Below, piece after piece: positions 38,174 to 47,247 of a stretch of DNA of 64,000 bases. Source of the DNA: Alphaproteobacteria bacterium HGW-Alphaproteobacteria-18 (lineage in GTDB: Bacteria > Pseudomonadota > Alphaproteobacteria > Caulobacterales > Hyphomonadaceae); the NCBI GenBank assembly GCA_002841155.1, contig PHEH01000004.1:124001-188000 (forward strand), in the 5' to 3' direction. Every line of letters starts with the position of its first letter. The first letter of the stretch is position 1. The notes below the pieces were generated by a model. That model did not search any database. It saw only the letters and a list, made by a program, of their open reading frames with translations, and was not told the DNA's origin. A program made the translations under genes and the position numbers.

Positions 38174-38197
38174 TATTGTTTACTGACTAGTCAATAA
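38174..38197. promoter_or_regulatory. TTGTTTACTG-type operator, site I
   Basis: TATTGTTTACTG then ACTAGTCAATAA; TGACTAGTCA (38184-38193) is a perfect palindrome. It precedes the AhpD-like gene (2) and overlaps the stop of the next gene. Matches sites II and III. Confidence 0.65.
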
Positions 38198-38780
38198 TTG
38201 GCCTGGCAGATTCTTGTTTGTCCGCTATCAACCCCTCACGCCTGCCCCAGTCGGCGTACCCGCCGCGCCGGCGTTGCTCGAGAGCTGCCGCATCCGGCTT
38301 TTCATACTCAGCACCCGGAACGATTCCCGTGGCCTGAACAAGACGGTTCATGAACGCATAAAGCGAGACCACCATAACGGCGTCATAGACGGCCGACTCG
38401 CTCCATCCTGAAGCAAGCAGCGCCTGTGTATCGCTTCGTACGACGCGTTCCGGCTCAAGTGTCAATTTCCGGGAAAATCTCAGCAACTCGGCCAGTTCCG
38501 GGCGAACTGGCGCAGTGTCCAGATCTGCGAACAAAGCGTCGATCAGGTCCATGCTGACACCGAAAGCCTCAGCCATGACCCGGTGGGCACCGAAGCAGAA
38601 ACGGCATTGATTGAGCCCGGATACCCAGGCCGCAATCAATTCCCGGTCGGCGACGGAAAGCTCGCTGTCTCGCCGGAGCACATCGTCATGCAAGTGCAGA
38701 AGGGGCGTAACCCCTCGCGGAAAGCGGCGAAAGACATCCCTGAGGTGGGCGCCTTCACTGAGAGAGGCGAAGTTTGGCAT
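38187..38780 (-). CDS. AhpD/peroxidase-related protein (3)
   Basis: 197 aa from Met 38780, chosen because GGAG lies 9 bp upstream and the longer frame to 38855 lacks one. CRFCFGAH provides Cys59, Cys62 and His66. Layout is of the uncharacterised peroxidase-related group. Divergent from the bufferin operon, with site II between. Confidence 0.85.
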   Translation of the reverse strand: MPNFASLSEGAHLRDVFRRFPRGVTPLLHLHDDVLRRDSELSVADRELIAAWVSGLNQCRFCFGAHRVMAEAFGVSMDLIDALFADLDTAPVRPELAELLRFSRKLTLEPERVVRSDTQALLASGWSESAVYDAVMVVSLYAFMNRLVQATGIVPGAEYEKPDAAALEQRRRGGYADWGRREGLIADKQESARPIID

Positions 38781-38893
38781 GATGTGTCTCCGATTCGGGC
38801 CCGCATTTGATGAATTAACGCCGTTGAAGCTGACATTGCTGAAGCTGACATTCATTCACGCCGCCGGTCGATCGTTCAAGAGTCGGAATCAGT

Positions 38894-38918
38894 GTATTGT
38901 TGACTGCACAGTCACTAA
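38894..38918. promoter_or_regulatory. TTGTTGACTG-type operator, site II
   Basis: TATTGTTGACTG then CACAGTCACTAA; TGACTG/CAGTCA form a palindrome at 38901-38914. Lies between AhpD-like (3) and bufA, so it could control both. 19 of 24 bases match site I. Confidence 0.65.
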
Positions 38919-39042
38919 TCGCGGGTTCGTGAACGCTGAGCACGGGTTCGTGAGTTTTGAAACCGCAGCGCAAAAGCTAGGCAGAAGGTGTTCCGCATCA
39001 AACCACGCGGGACCTAAAGAGCAACTCCCAGAGGAAACCCTC

Positions 39043-39417
39043 ATGTCCCAGAACTCCATCATCGCCAAATCGATCCTGGCCGGCTTCACGCTTGCCGCTG
39101 CCGCAAGCGGCGCAGCCTATGCCAAACCGAACACGCAGCTGACGCTCGCGCCGAATGCACCTGCCGAAATCCAGGCCGACTTTGCTTCCTGGCAAGGCGG
39201 AGAACGCCTCTCGGGCCGCAAGGACAAGTGTTACGGTATTGCTCTGGCCGGCGAAAACGACTGCAAGGCTGGCAAGGGCACGAGCTGCGAAGGCACTTCG
39301 ACGGTCGACTTCCAGGGCAATGCCTGGACTTACGCCCCGAAGGGCGCTTGCGAGTTCATTCAGACACCTGCCGGCCCGGCTTCGCTTGGCGAACTTGATC
39401 GCGCAAACCCGGCCTGA
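39043..39417 (+). CDS. bufA: Bufferin-type precursor peptide (DUF2282)
   Basis: 124 aa. Signal peptide to about residue 27 (GAAYA). The DUF2282 core reads [14 protein letters not shown] and contains four Cys: 63, 74, 82 and 103. In Caulobacter, bufferins of this type are exported ribosomal peptides whose Cys are converted by the partner MNIO enzyme into copper-binding heterocycles. This one has an unusual C-tail of 21 residues after the last Cys and no His-rich run. AGAGGAA ribosome site. First gene of the operon; 27 bp to bufB. Confidence 0.88.
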   Translation: MSQNSIIAKSILAGFTLAAAASGAAYAKPNTQLTLAPNAPAEIQADFASWQGGERLSGRKDKCYGIALAGENDCKAGKGTSCEGTSTVDFQGNAWTYAPKGACEFIQTPAGPASLGELDRANPA

Positions 39418-39444
39418 TCAATCCAGGATCCTCGGACCACGGCA

Positions 39445-40302
39445 ATGCCCCCCGCACCGTCCCTTCCCCTCCACGCAGGTCTTGGCCTGAAACCCGATCA
39501 CTACCGGGCAGCGCTTGAGACCGGATGCGACGGGCTGTGGTTCGAGGTACATCCTGAAAACTACATGGTAGATGGCGGCCCGCGGCTTGCCTGGCTGGAA
39601 GCCCTGCGCGCCAACCGCGCTCTCAGCTTTCATGGTGTCGGCGCCTCGCTTGGCGGTCTGGACCCGTTCAACCTGGATCACCTTTCCCGGCTGAAGCAGC
39701 TCATCGGCCGCTATGAACCTGAACAGATTTCCGAACACGCAACCTTCTCCGCGCATGAAGGCAGGTATCACGCCGACCTGCTGCCGCTCCCGCGAACGCA
39801 TGAAGCGTTGAGCCATCTCTCTGACCGGATTGACATGTTCCAGTCATCCCTCGGCCGGAGAATCCTGATCGAGAACCCCACGAACTATCTCCCCTTCACC
39901 AGCGAACTTGATGAACCGGACTTCCTTGTCACCGTCGCCCGGACGTCGGGCTGCGGACTGTTGATGGATCTCAACAATATCTGGATCAGCGCGGCAAACG
40001 TCGGCGTGGATCCGTATGCCTACGTTCGCGCCATACCGGGCGAACTGGTCGGAGAAATCCACGTTGCCGGCCATTCGCCCGATCCTGTCCTTGGCGGCAG
40101 GTTCCTGATCGACAGCCACGACGAACCGGTGAGCGGCGGCGTCTGGCACCTTCTAAAGTTCGCCCTCGAACGCTGGGGCCCAAAGCCCGTTCTCATAGAA
40201 CGAGACGCTAAAATTCCGCCGTTTGAAGACCTGATGAGTGAAAGAAGCCGCGCCGAGACCCTGATCTTGCGGCAGAAACAAATGGCGCATGACGCCGCTT
40301 GA
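39445..40302 (+). CDS. bufB: MNIO-family peptide-modifying oxidase (DUF692)
   Basis: 285 aa. TIM-barrel with the MNIO metal motifs: WFEVHPENYM near residue 32, LSFHGVGASLGG near 52, SEHATFSA, IENPTNYLP near 143, LLMDLNNIW near 171, EIHVAGHS near 195 and DSHDEPV. Members bind two or three Fe and oxidise Cys in the precursor to thiooxazole-like groups. Overlaps bufC by 14 bp, so tightly coupled. Acts on the bufA product before export. Confidence 0.92.
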   Translation: MPPAPSLPLHAGLGLKPDHYRAALETGCDGLWFEVHPENYMVDGGPRLAWLEALRANRALSFHGVGASLGGLDPFNLDHLSRLKQLIGRYEPEQISEHATFSAHEGRYHADLLPLPRTHEALSHLSDRIDMFQSSLGRRILIENPTNYLPFTSELDEPDFLVTVARTSGCGLLMDLNNIWISAANVGVDPYAYVRAIPGELVGEIHVAGHSPDPVLGGRFLIDSHDEPVSGGVWHLLKFALERWGPKPVLIERDAKIPPFEDLMSERSRAETLILRQKQMAHDAA

Positions 40303-41077
40303 GCAGCATATCTTCCTCCTTTCGGGACTGGCGAGCCGCGGCGCGCAGCCGGCCGATCTGGCCTGGCTGATGGTCGGTCGACGGGAGCCTGGCCAGCGCG
40401 CGCTTGTCTATCGCAATTCCGGTATAGCCGCCTGCACCGATGCACTCAGGTCAAACTATCAGCGGCTCGCGAGGGTCGTGGGCGATACGTTCTTTCGCGG
40501 CCTTGCACATGCGTATATCGACCAGCACCCACCCGTTCAGCACAGCCTGGTCGGTTACGGACACGCGTTACCAGATTTCATCGATGAAGCCGCCAACAAG
40601 CACGGGCTATCCTGGCTGGGCGACTTTGCCCGCCTGGAAAGAGGATGGCTAAGGGCACACCTCGCAGCCGACCGTGCATTGCTCGCTCCGACCGCGTTGG
40701 AAAGTCTCGGTGACGAGGCACTGATCTCGGCACGGATCAGTTTCCATCCGAGCACTACGCTGGTGAAAACCCGGTGGCGGCTTTGGGAGCTTTGGCAAGA
40801 GGCCGGCGAGGAAGGCTTCAGCGAGGCGGCAAGAACACTGCTCCAGCAAGATGACGCTGTCCTTTTCTGGCGGCCTGGACACGAGGTCAGCGCGCGGCAA
40901 CTCCCTGTGTCCAATACAGCGTTTATTGAATCGTTGCGAAACGGCGACTCGCTTGGAACGGCGTGCGCGCGCGTACTTGCTCTTGCACCTGGCGAGAACC
41001 TTCCTGGCCTGATTGCCGGGGTTCTGGCGGCCGGCTTCATAACTGACATCAACACGGAAACGGGGGACTCCCAGTGA
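40289..41077 (+). CDS. bufC: MNIO partner protein (DUF2063)
   Basis: 262 aa. The DUF2063 N-domain covers about residues 3-95 (LEQHIFLLSGL, LVYRNSGIAACTDALRSNYQ, YIDQHPPV). The rest is a less conserved helical region. In bufferin systems this partner recognises the precursor and positions it in the MNIO enzyme. Overlaps the next gene by 4 bp (GTGA). Confidence 0.9.
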   Translation: MTPLEQHIFLLSGLASRGAQPADLAWLMVGRREPGQRALVYRNSGIAACTDALRSNYQRLARVVGDTFFRGLAHAYIDQHPPVQHSLVGYGHALPDFIDEAANKHGLSWLGDFARLERGWLRAHLAADRALLAPTALESLGDEALISARISFHPSTTLVKTRWRLWELWQEAGEEGFSEAARTLLQQDDAVLFWRPGHEVSARQLPVSNTAFIESLRNGDSLGTACARVLALAPGENLPGLIAGVLAAGFITDINTETGDSQ

Positions 41078-41610
41078 CACTTCTTGATCGCGCTCGCACC
41101 TTGTATTCATGGCTTGCTTCGAAGGCTGACCTTGCTGAACCGGCAGCCCTTCTCCTCGCGCGTCTTGCAGTCGCGCGGGTTTTCTTCATGTCCGGCCTGA
41201 CAAAATGGAACGGGTTCCTGTCGTTCAACCCGGACAAGTATGATCTGTTCCTCTACGAATTCTTCTGCCCCGAAGAGACTAGGCCCGGCGCCCTCGTCCT
41301 TTGCACCGACCAGGCGGAAGGCACCTATGCACCGGCAACCCAGTGGATCGTCGAGCGGTTTGCAAACATGGCGGGGATCATGGAGATCCTTTTGCCTATC
41401 CTGCTGGTATTCGGGCTCACGTCACGCCTTGCTGCGGCCGGCCTTCTGGCAATGACGTTGGTCATCGAGCGTCTTGTGTTTCCGGACGCTGACAGCTGGT
41501 GGGGCAGCCATGTGTGGTGGGCGGCCATCCTGTTTGTTCTCGTGGCCCGCGGCCCCGGCACCTGGTCGCTTGATCGACTGCTCGGTCTAGACGGCGCCCG
41601 GAAGGCCTGA
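41074..41610 (+). CDS. bufD: DoxX-family membrane protein of the bufferin operon
   Basis: 178 aa, four helices, GTG start with GGGGGA upstream. FMSGLTKWNGFLSF and LLARLAVARVFF are DoxX features. Such proteins accompany bufferin modules and are thought to take part in redox or membrane steps; its exact role is not known. Ends 3 bp before the next start. Confidence 0.87.
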   Translation: MTLLDRARTLYSWLASKADLAEPAALLLARLAVARVFFMSGLTKWNGFLSFNPDKYDLFLYEFFCPEETRPGALVLCTDQAEGTYAPATQWIVERFANMAGIMEILLPILLVFGLTSRLAAAGLLAMTLVIERLVFPDADSWWGSHVWWAAILFVLVARGPGTWSLDRLLGLDGARKA

Positions 41611-41613
41611 TCG

Positions 41614-43269
41614 ATGCCAGGGGGCCCATTCAGGATCAGCTTCAGACACTTCTGGTACGGGTGCGGGGCGCTGGGCATCGGTGCGGTTCTGGCTCTTGTG
41701 CTGAGTTCTGGCTGGCTAGGACTGCGCCTCTTCCAGCTTGAATGGGCGCCTCAGGGCGAGACGGAACTCACATTCGAGCCGGTTGCGCTTGACTTCCAGA
41801 ACCGCACCGACCTGACCGAAAAAACCGGATCGCTGCCCTTCATGGCAGGGATCGTCATTGATCTGGATGCGGACGGCCGGGACGAGATCGTGCTTGGCGC
41901 CGGACGCGGCCAGGCAGACGGCGTCTTCGCGCTGGCCCCCGAGTTCAAGTCAATGACAGACCTGTCCGCGAGCCATGCGCTCGACAAGGGTGCGGACGAT
42001 GCAACAATGGGGGGCACCTCGACAGACATTGATTCCGATGGATTGCCGGACCTGTTGCTCGCGCGCGAAAGCGGCGTCTGGTTGTTCCGCAATTCCGGGG
42101 GCTCATTCTCCCGAGGAGAGCGTGTTTTTGTTCCGCCCGATAGTGACCGTACGACCATCATTTCAATAAGCCCCGGAGATATCAACGGTGACGGACACGC
42201 GGATCTCTATCTGTCGGGGTATATCCACAATAGCGACGTCGAAGGCCAAACTATCTTCACGCGGGCTTACGGAGGATATGCCTATCTCCTGATCGGTGAC
42301 GGCAAGGGTGCCTTTGCGGATGCGACATCGGAATGGGGCCTGCGCCGCCAGCACAACACATTTACGGCCGTGTTCGCGGATATTGACCGAGACGGCCTTG
42401 CCGACCTCGTCGCCGCGCAGGATACGGGCGTCGTCGAAACCTGGCGTAACGCAGGTGCCCCGCCGCTTGAATCGATCGCAAATCCATCCGTGTATTCCTA
42501 TCCGATGGGCATCGCGGCCGGCGACTACAACAATGACGGCCATCTCGACTTCTATTTTTCGAATGTCGGCCACACCCTGCCGGAAGTGCTGGTGAGAGGT
42601 GACCTGCCCGGATCGGCCAGGTTCAATCCCGCTTACATGCTGTTTGCCGGAGATGGCGAAGGCGGGTTTGAGGATGTCGCCGCGAGCATGAAGGCAGCGC
42701 GGCTCGGCTTCGGTTGGGGCGCCGTTACCGCAGACTTCAACCTGGATGGGCTGGAAGATATTGCCATCGCCCAGAACTATGCAAAGTTCGGCCAGCCCGC
42801 CCTCATTCATCGCTATGCCGGCAAGCTGCTGCTCAATATCGCGGGCAATCACTTTGTGCCCGTCGAGAAGCGCGCCGGCGTCGCCAATCGGCTATTCGCG
42901 ATCACGCCGCTTGCGGCCGATCTGGACGCGGATGGCCGGCCCGATCTTGTCTGGGTAAACCTGAACGGCCCCGCCCGCGTTTTCCTGAACCGTCTGCCGG
43001 ACGCCAGAAGCGTGACGTTGCGCTTTGACGATTCCCCCTCCGCCTATGGCGCGGTGATCGAAGCCGGCGTCTCGGGTCGTCAGATTGTTCGCCAGGTTGT
43101 TCCGGGACAAGGGCTTGCGTCGGACAGTTCCGCAAACCTGATCATCGGTCTGGGTGAGGCGCGTCAGATCGATGGCCTGCGTGTGACCTTTTCCGACGGG
43201 CGTGTGCAGTCCTTCGACACGGTGACTGCCGGACAGGTTCTCGATCTTCGCAGGGATATCGGCCCGTGA
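41614..43269 (+). CDS. FG-GAP/VCBS repeat protein with ASPIC/UnbV C-domain (CRTAC1-like)
   Basis: 551 aa. One N-terminal membrane anchor (about 10-35) then a beta-propeller with at least seven calcium loops of the form DxDxDGxxD (DLDADGRDE, DIDSDGLPD, DINGDGHAD, DIDRDGLAD, DYNNDGHLD, DFNLDGLED, DLDADGRPD). The last 80 residues form the UnbV/ASPIC domain. Exported and Ca-binding; function unknown. Membership in a bufferin operon is unusual. Overlaps the next gene by GTGA. Confidence 0.88.
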   Translation: MPGGPFRISFRHFWYGCGALGIGAVLALVLSSGWLGLRLFQLEWAPQGETELTFEPVALDFQNRTDLTEKTGSLPFMAGIVIDLDADGRDEIVLGAGRGQADGVFALAPEFKSMTDLSASHALDKGADDATMGGTSTDIDSDGLPDLLLARESGVWLFRNSGGSFSRGERVFVPPDSDRTTIISISPGDINGDGHADLYLSGYIHNSDVEGQTIFTRAYGGYAYLLIGDGKGAFADATSEWGLRRQHNTFTAVFADIDRDGLADLVAAQDTGVVETWRNAGAPPLESIANPSVYSYPMGIAAGDYNNDGHLDFYFSNVGHTLPEVLVRGDLPGSARFNPAYMLFAGDGEGGFEDVAASMKAARLGFGWGAVTADFNLDGLEDIAIAQNYAKFGQPALIHRYAGKLLLNIAGNHFVPVEKRAGVANRLFAITPLAADLDADGRPDLVWVNLNGPARVFLNRLPDARSVTLRFDDSPSAYGAVIEAGVSGRQIVRQVVPGQGLASDSSANLIIGLGEARQIDGLRVTFSDGRVQSFDTVTAGQVLDLRRDIGP

Positions 43270-43931
43270 CGCCGGCGCAGCAAACACCAGACCCGCTCTA
43301 CGGCTACGCCTTTGCCGGGCTCGCCGGCGCCTTGTTGACAGGCCTCGGAGAGGGCCTGCTCCAGCTCGCGCCGGGCAGCAACTATGCCGATCCACATTAC
43401 GCCTACTTTGGGCAGGTCCCGGAAGCGCGCCTGTTTCTAGGACATTTCATCAGCATAGCGAGTGCGCCTCTGTACATTGCCGGATACTGGCATCTTACGG
43501 CCAACCTGTTGCCGGACCATCGCCGCGCCCGTCTCATCGTCTTTGCAGCGTGCGCCTATGCGTTCATCATTGGAACGGTCTGGATCGGGCAGCGTGCCTT
43601 CCTGGGAATGACCGTACAGGCAATCGATGCCGGGCGCGCCGACGCAATCCTGCTCGCCGGTTTTTCTGCGCTGAACGAGCCGCTCGTCAATGTCCTCCGG
43701 ATTGCGCTCGTCGGCTTCTCGGTCCTCTGGATACTGAGGATTTCATCGGGCAACTCCCGATATCCCCGCTGGATGGCCTTGCTGAGCCCGGCGGTCCTCA
43801 TTGCCGCGATCTTTGCGGCTTACAGCCTGTGGCCGGAGCCGGCATCATTTATCCTACCGACAGCGCTGAATACGGCGCACGTTCTTGTCTTCTCCGCATC
43901 TCTTTATTCACTTCGCTTCGGGGCTCGCTGA
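43266..43931 (+). CDS. Integral membrane protein, 221 aa, bufferin operon
   Basis: GTG start inside the previous stop. About six helices (for example LYIAGYWHLTANL, AACAYAFIIGTVWIG). No family recognised with certainty. The acidic/aromatic loop SNYADPHYAYFGQ near residue 38 is the only polar motif. Possibly a small-molecule or electron-transfer membrane subunit. Confidence 0.75.
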   Translation: MTPAQQTPDPLYGYAFAGLAGALLTGLGEGLLQLAPGSNYADPHYAYFGQVPEARLFLGHFISIASAPLYIAGYWHLTANLLPDHRRARLIVFAACAYAFIIGTVWIGQRAFLGMTVQAIDAGRADAILLAGFSALNEPLVNVLRIALVGFSVLWILRISSGNSRYPRWMALLSPAVLIAAIFAAYSLWPEPASFILPTALNTAHVLVFSASLYSLRFGAR

Positions 43932-44308
43932 TGAACCGACTCTTGTTGATGGGCGCACTGGCTATAGCAGGCTTTCTGGCCACGCTTTCATGGGCTGTCG
44001 CCCCGCTCGGCGAGGCGGCCGTCTGCCCTCCCCTCGGGTCGGTCCCCGCATGTGCTTTCGCTCTCGGGGGATATGCGGCGATGTTTTCCTCGACGCTGCT
44101 TACGGGCTGGCGTGCGTCCGCTGTGTTTCTGTCCGGCTGGATCATAACGCTCAGCCTTTCGGTGTCCGGCGCGTTGGCTGGCGCGCTTGGGGGAACGCCG
44201 GCAGTCGCCCTGCTCCTCGCCGGCCTGATGTCCACGATCACCGCCGGGCTGCTGGGCGTGATCTGGGTCAGACCTTATCTGTGCCAACCTCTCTGGAGCC
44301 GCCGATGA
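43931..44308 (+). CDS. Small membrane protein, 125 aa, bufferin operon
   Basis: Four helices, with a pair of Cys in the periplasmic loop (residues near 33 and 43: AVCPPLGSVPACAF) and another Cys near the C-terminus. Start overlaps the previous stop by one base (TGATG). Family not recognised. Confidence 0.72.
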   Translation: MNRLLLMGALAIAGFLATLSWAVAPLGEAAVCPPLGSVPACAFALGGYAAMFSSTLLTGWRASAVFLSGWIITLSLSVSGALAGALGGTPAVALLLAGLMSTITAGLLGVIWVRPYLCQPLWSRR

Positions 44309-45549
44309 AGTACGCCGTTGCCGCCGCCGCAACGCTTTTGATGGGTGGCTGCGCCAGCAGCTATCCGGCAGGCAGCGCGCCATCCGGGTGGGCCCGGTAC
44401 AGCCAGATGCCAGCAGACACTGCAGAAATGATGACCGGCGAAATCCTGTTTGTCACAGACCGGGCACCTCGCGGCGGCGGATATGGCGTTGAGCGATCGA
44501 CATCCATGGCGGCTGGGAAGGCCCGCATCGAGGTCAAAGGGATAGACGCGCCGGCCTATGGCGCCTTCATGTCCGGCGAGAGCGACCAGCGTCCCGCTTA
44601 CTCAGCTGACTCGATTAGTGAAATCGTCCGCTTCCCTGGCACGCCGCTCGCTTTTTCGATCGAGAATGGCGTGCTTACACGTGAGCGCCCGTCCCTAGCC
44701 CGGTACCAGGAAGCCGGCAAGGCATTTCAGGGAATGCTCTCTGAGGCGGTCGCCAGCCAGGATACCGGAAACGTGCTGCTCTACGTGCATGGCTTCAACA
44801 ACACATTCGACCATGGCGCTTTCAATCTTTTCGAAGTCTGGAATGCCTCCGGGCGCGCCTCAGTGCCGGTCTTGTTCAGCTGGCCAACGGGCGGACGTTC
44901 AGTATGGGGTTATCTTGGCGACACCCAGGATGGGGATTTTGCGATCTTCCACCTGAAAGAAGTGATCCGCCTGATCAGCGCGGCGCCGGAAGTCGATTCT
45001 GTCACGATCCTCGCGCACAGCCGGGGCGTATCGCTGGTAACAGACGCACTCCGGGAGCTGATGATTGAAGCACGCGGGTCAGGCCTGTCGATGCGCGACA
45101 CGTACCGGGTCGAAAACCTGATCCTTGCGGCGCCGGACATGGACCTTGGCGTAATGGAGCAGCGGCTGGTCGCCGAAGCTTTTGGCATGGGGTTCGGCCA
45201 GATCAACGTCTACGTAAATCCAGGAGACGACGCCCTTGGCCTGTCCGGCTGGGTCTTCGGCGCGCCTCGCTTCGGCGCCCTGACGGCCGAATCCATGTCG
45301 GAAGAATCCAAGGCTGTATTCCGGGGCGTCCGGTCCGTCTCCTTCATTTCCGTCACAGACGCTGACCGGTTCGATCCGCACAACTATTTCCGCCGCCATC
45401 CCGGCGTCCTGGCGGATATTGCCGCAACCATCCGGACCGGCGCGCATCCGGGCGATCCCGAGCGTCCCCTTGAAAAAGGTGAGTTGAACTTCTGGAGCAT
45501 CGACCAGCAGTATGTGCCCAGACTGCAACAACAACCGAAAGAGCCGTGA
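44305..45549 (+). CDS. Alpha/beta hydrolase lipoprotein (DUF900-like)
   Basis: 414 aa from ATG 44305; a longer frame from 43885 is rejected because it lies antisense to signal logic and inside other genes. Lipobox GGC at Cys16. DUF900 features: ILFVTDR near 48, LLYVHGFNNTFD near 157, FSWPTGG, nucleophile ILAHSRGVSLV near 233 and AAPDMDLGV. Esterase/lipase-like, anchored in the periplasm. Overlaps the previous gene by ATGA. Confidence 0.83.
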   Translation: MKYAVAAAATLLMGGCASSYPAGSAPSGWARYSQMPADTAEMMTGEILFVTDRAPRGGGYGVERSTSMAAGKARIEVKGIDAPAYGAFMSGESDQRPAYSADSISEIVRFPGTPLAFSIENGVLTRERPSLARYQEAGKAFQGMLSEAVASQDTGNVLLYVHGFNNTFDHGAFNLFEVWNASGRASVPVLFSWPTGGRSVWGYLGDTQDGDFAIFHLKEVIRLISAAPEVDSVTILAHSRGVSLVTDALRELMIEARGSGLSMRDTYRVENLILAAPDMDLGVMEQRLVAEAFGMGFGQINVYVNPGDDALGLSGWVFGAPRFGALTAESMSEESKAVFRGVRSVSFISVTDADRFDPHNYFRRHPGVLADIAATIRTGAHPGDPERPLEKGELNFWSIDQQYVPRLQQQPKEP

Positions 45550-45552
45550 GTC

Positions 45553-45744
45553 ATGCGCCCGATCCTGATCCGAGCGATCATCATTTCCCTGATCGTAGGC
45601 TCGCTCCTGACACTGATCAACCAGTTCGAGCGCGTTACCGCGCTTGAACTCCCAAACCTCTGGAAGATGGGCCTGAGCTATGTCGTGCCCTTCTGCGTTT
45701 CCCTGTTCAGCGCGCTGGCGGTCAAGGCGCCGCCGACGGATTAA
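45553..45744 (+). CDS. Small membrane protein, NrtS-like
   Basis: 63 aa, two helices: IIISLIVGSLLTLINQF and LSYVVPFCVSLFSAL. The pattern resembles the small NrtS nitrate/nitrite transporter family. Starts 3 bp after the hydrolase stop, so it closes the operon. Resemblance is by eye only. Confidence 0.6.
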   Translation: MRPILIRAIIISLIVGSLLTLINQFERVTALELPNLWKMGLSYVVPFCVSLFSALAVKAPPTD

Positions 45745-45746
45745 CC

Positions 45747-46190
45747 TCAGCTACCGGTCTGCGCCGCCCGAATGCGATCGGCTATACCGGCCTCTGTTTC
45801 CTTGTGCGTCACGAGATCGATCACAGCCTGGCTCTGGACATCGACCAGCAGGAGTTGGCCCGTCTTGATACCGCCTGCAAAATGGGTACGGATCGCTTGG
45901 CCAACACCGAGACGGTCTGCTTCAGCGAACACAGCCTCCTTGTCACGCTTTGTATAGTCGATCCGGACAAAGCTGACGCCGTCCCAGTCGCCTGACGTGG
46001 CAACAGCATCGAGTTTCGGGTCCAGCGCCCTGCAGTTGGGGCACCAGTCAGCATAGACGCGAACAGCAGCGATTTCGGACGATGCAACCGGACGGCTTGC
46101 TTCTCCGGCTGGCCGTTTTGTTTCAGCACAAGCGGCCAGCGGGGTAATCGCAACCAGCATTACAGCTGCGGCGGCAAACAGGGTTTTCAT
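45747..46190 (-). CDS. Thioredoxin-fold lipoprotein
   Basis: 147 aa. Lipobox PLAAC with Cys21, redox pair Cys50/Cys53 in YADWCPNCRALDP. Periplasmic thiol reductase or oxidase. Converges with the bufferin operon (2 bp apart) and faces a DoxX-like gene, with operator site III between them. Confidence 0.88.
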   Translation of the reverse strand: MKTLFAAAAVMLVAITPLAACAETKRPAGEASRPVASSEIAAVRVYADWCPNCRALDPKLDAVATSGDWDGVSFVRIDYTKRDKEAVFAEADRLGVGQAIRTHFAGGIKTGQLLLVDVQSQAVIDLVTHKETEAGIADRIRAAQTGS

Positions 46191-46309
46191 GATCTCGTCT
46201 CCTTTAGGGGTCGGCAGAAACTGCCGGTTGCTTAACCTGTCCCCTCGCTCCGCGGGACTGACATTTTCGTGATATCGCTTGCGTAACGGTCTGGCGAGCA
46301 GATATTCCG

Positions 46310-46326
46310 GACTAAGCAGTCAACAA
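46310..46326. promoter_or_regulatory. TTGTTGACTG-type operator, site III
   Basis: On the minus strand TTGTTGACTGCTTAGTC, matching the first 11 bases of site II exactly and sharing AGTC. It sits 17 bp before the DoxX-like start and 120 bp from the thioredoxin-like start. Confidence 0.55.
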
Positions 46327-46342
46327 ATGGATTCTTCCTCTC

Positions 46343-46765
46343 ATGCGCCCGATCCTTGTCACAGCGCCGCCCTTCATTCTTGCTGCGTTCCTTGTCTTTA
46401 TGGGGATTCAGAAGTTCGCTGGCGACGTACCGATCTTTTCCATCATCGAAGCCAATGTCAGCAACCAGACAGGCCTCACACTCGCATTCATCGAGCCTTT
46501 CGGGCGATACCTGACCGGAGCACTTGAGTTCCTCGCCGCCATCCTGCTTATCGCCAGACGCTTCTGGGGCGGCCTCCTCGCCACCCTGGTGTCTGCCGGG
46601 GCTGTGGCGGCCCATCTCACGTTCCTTGGCATATCCACCCCTGAATCCAGCACGCCCGGCGCCGCTGAAAGCCCGGTGCTCTTCTTCATGGCACTCGGCG
46701 CGCTCGCCCTGTCCGGGCTGGTAACCTACCTTGCGCGCCCCAGGCCTGCCCCGACCGAAGCCTGA
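46343..46765 (+). CDS. DoxX-like membrane protein (2)
   Basis: 140 aa, four helices; FLVFMGIQKFAGD and FIEPFGRYLTGALEFLAAILL are DoxX-like. Probably a small redox-associated membrane protein. Followed 7 bp later by another membrane gene. Confidence 0.78.
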   Translation: MRPILVTAPPFILAAFLVFMGIQKFAGDVPIFSIIEANVSNQTGLTLAFIEPFGRYLTGALEFLAAILLIARRFWGGLLATLVSAGAVAAHLTFLGISTPESSTPGAAESPVLFFMALGALALSGLVTYLARPRPAPTEA

Positions 46766-46772
46766 GCCTGCA

Positions 46773-47213
46773 ATGAGCTCTGGCCGGTCAGTCGTTCGAT
46801 CAATTTCGCTTTCGTTCAACAGCCTTCCCCTCTGGGTCAGGCTCTGGATTGCGGGCTGGCTCGTGCCGGTCAACGCAGCTTCGATTTTCTTTCTTGGTAC
46901 GCCGGTTGGCCTGTGGACAGCCATCAGCGCCGGCCTGGTCGGCGTCAGCAACGGGTGGCTCGCAGTCCGTCTCAAAGGGCTCTCGCGCGCCCTGGCCTTC
47001 CCTCACCTTGTTGTTTGGATCCCACTTTGTATTGCGATCGCGGCGCGGCTGACGGGGCCTGATGCCGGATCAATCGGCCGCACCGAGTACATCTACGGCG
47101 TTGTGGTGCTCACAACCAATATCCTCTCCATCGGACTCGACCTGGTTGATGCCTATCGGTGGATAGCGGGCGAACGGTCAGTTCCCGGACAAGGCTCCAC
47201 AGGGCCGGCCTGA
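46773..47213 (+). CDS. Hypothetical membrane protein, 146 aa
   Basis: Four helices (WIAGWLVPVNAASIFFL, LVVWIPLCIAIAARL, VVLTTNILSIGLDLVDAYRW). Met 46773 chosen because an upstream frame would overlap the DoxX gene. Family not recognised. Confidence 0.7.
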   Translation: MSSGRSVVRSISLSFNSLPLWVRLWIAGWLVPVNAASIFFLGTPVGLWTAISAGLVGVSNGWLAVRLKGLSRALAFPHLVVWIPLCIAIAARLTGPDAGSIGRTEYIYGVVVLTTNILSIGLDLVDAYRWIAGERSVPGQGSTGPA

Positions 47214-47247
47214 CTCTATTCCGGTCAAAGGAAAAACCAGATGAAGC

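Noticed and set aside
43885-45549. A 554-codon version of the lipoprotein hydrolase
   Set aside because: The extra N-terminus overlaps two membrane genes; ATG 44305 gives a proper lipobox and a 4-bp coupled start.
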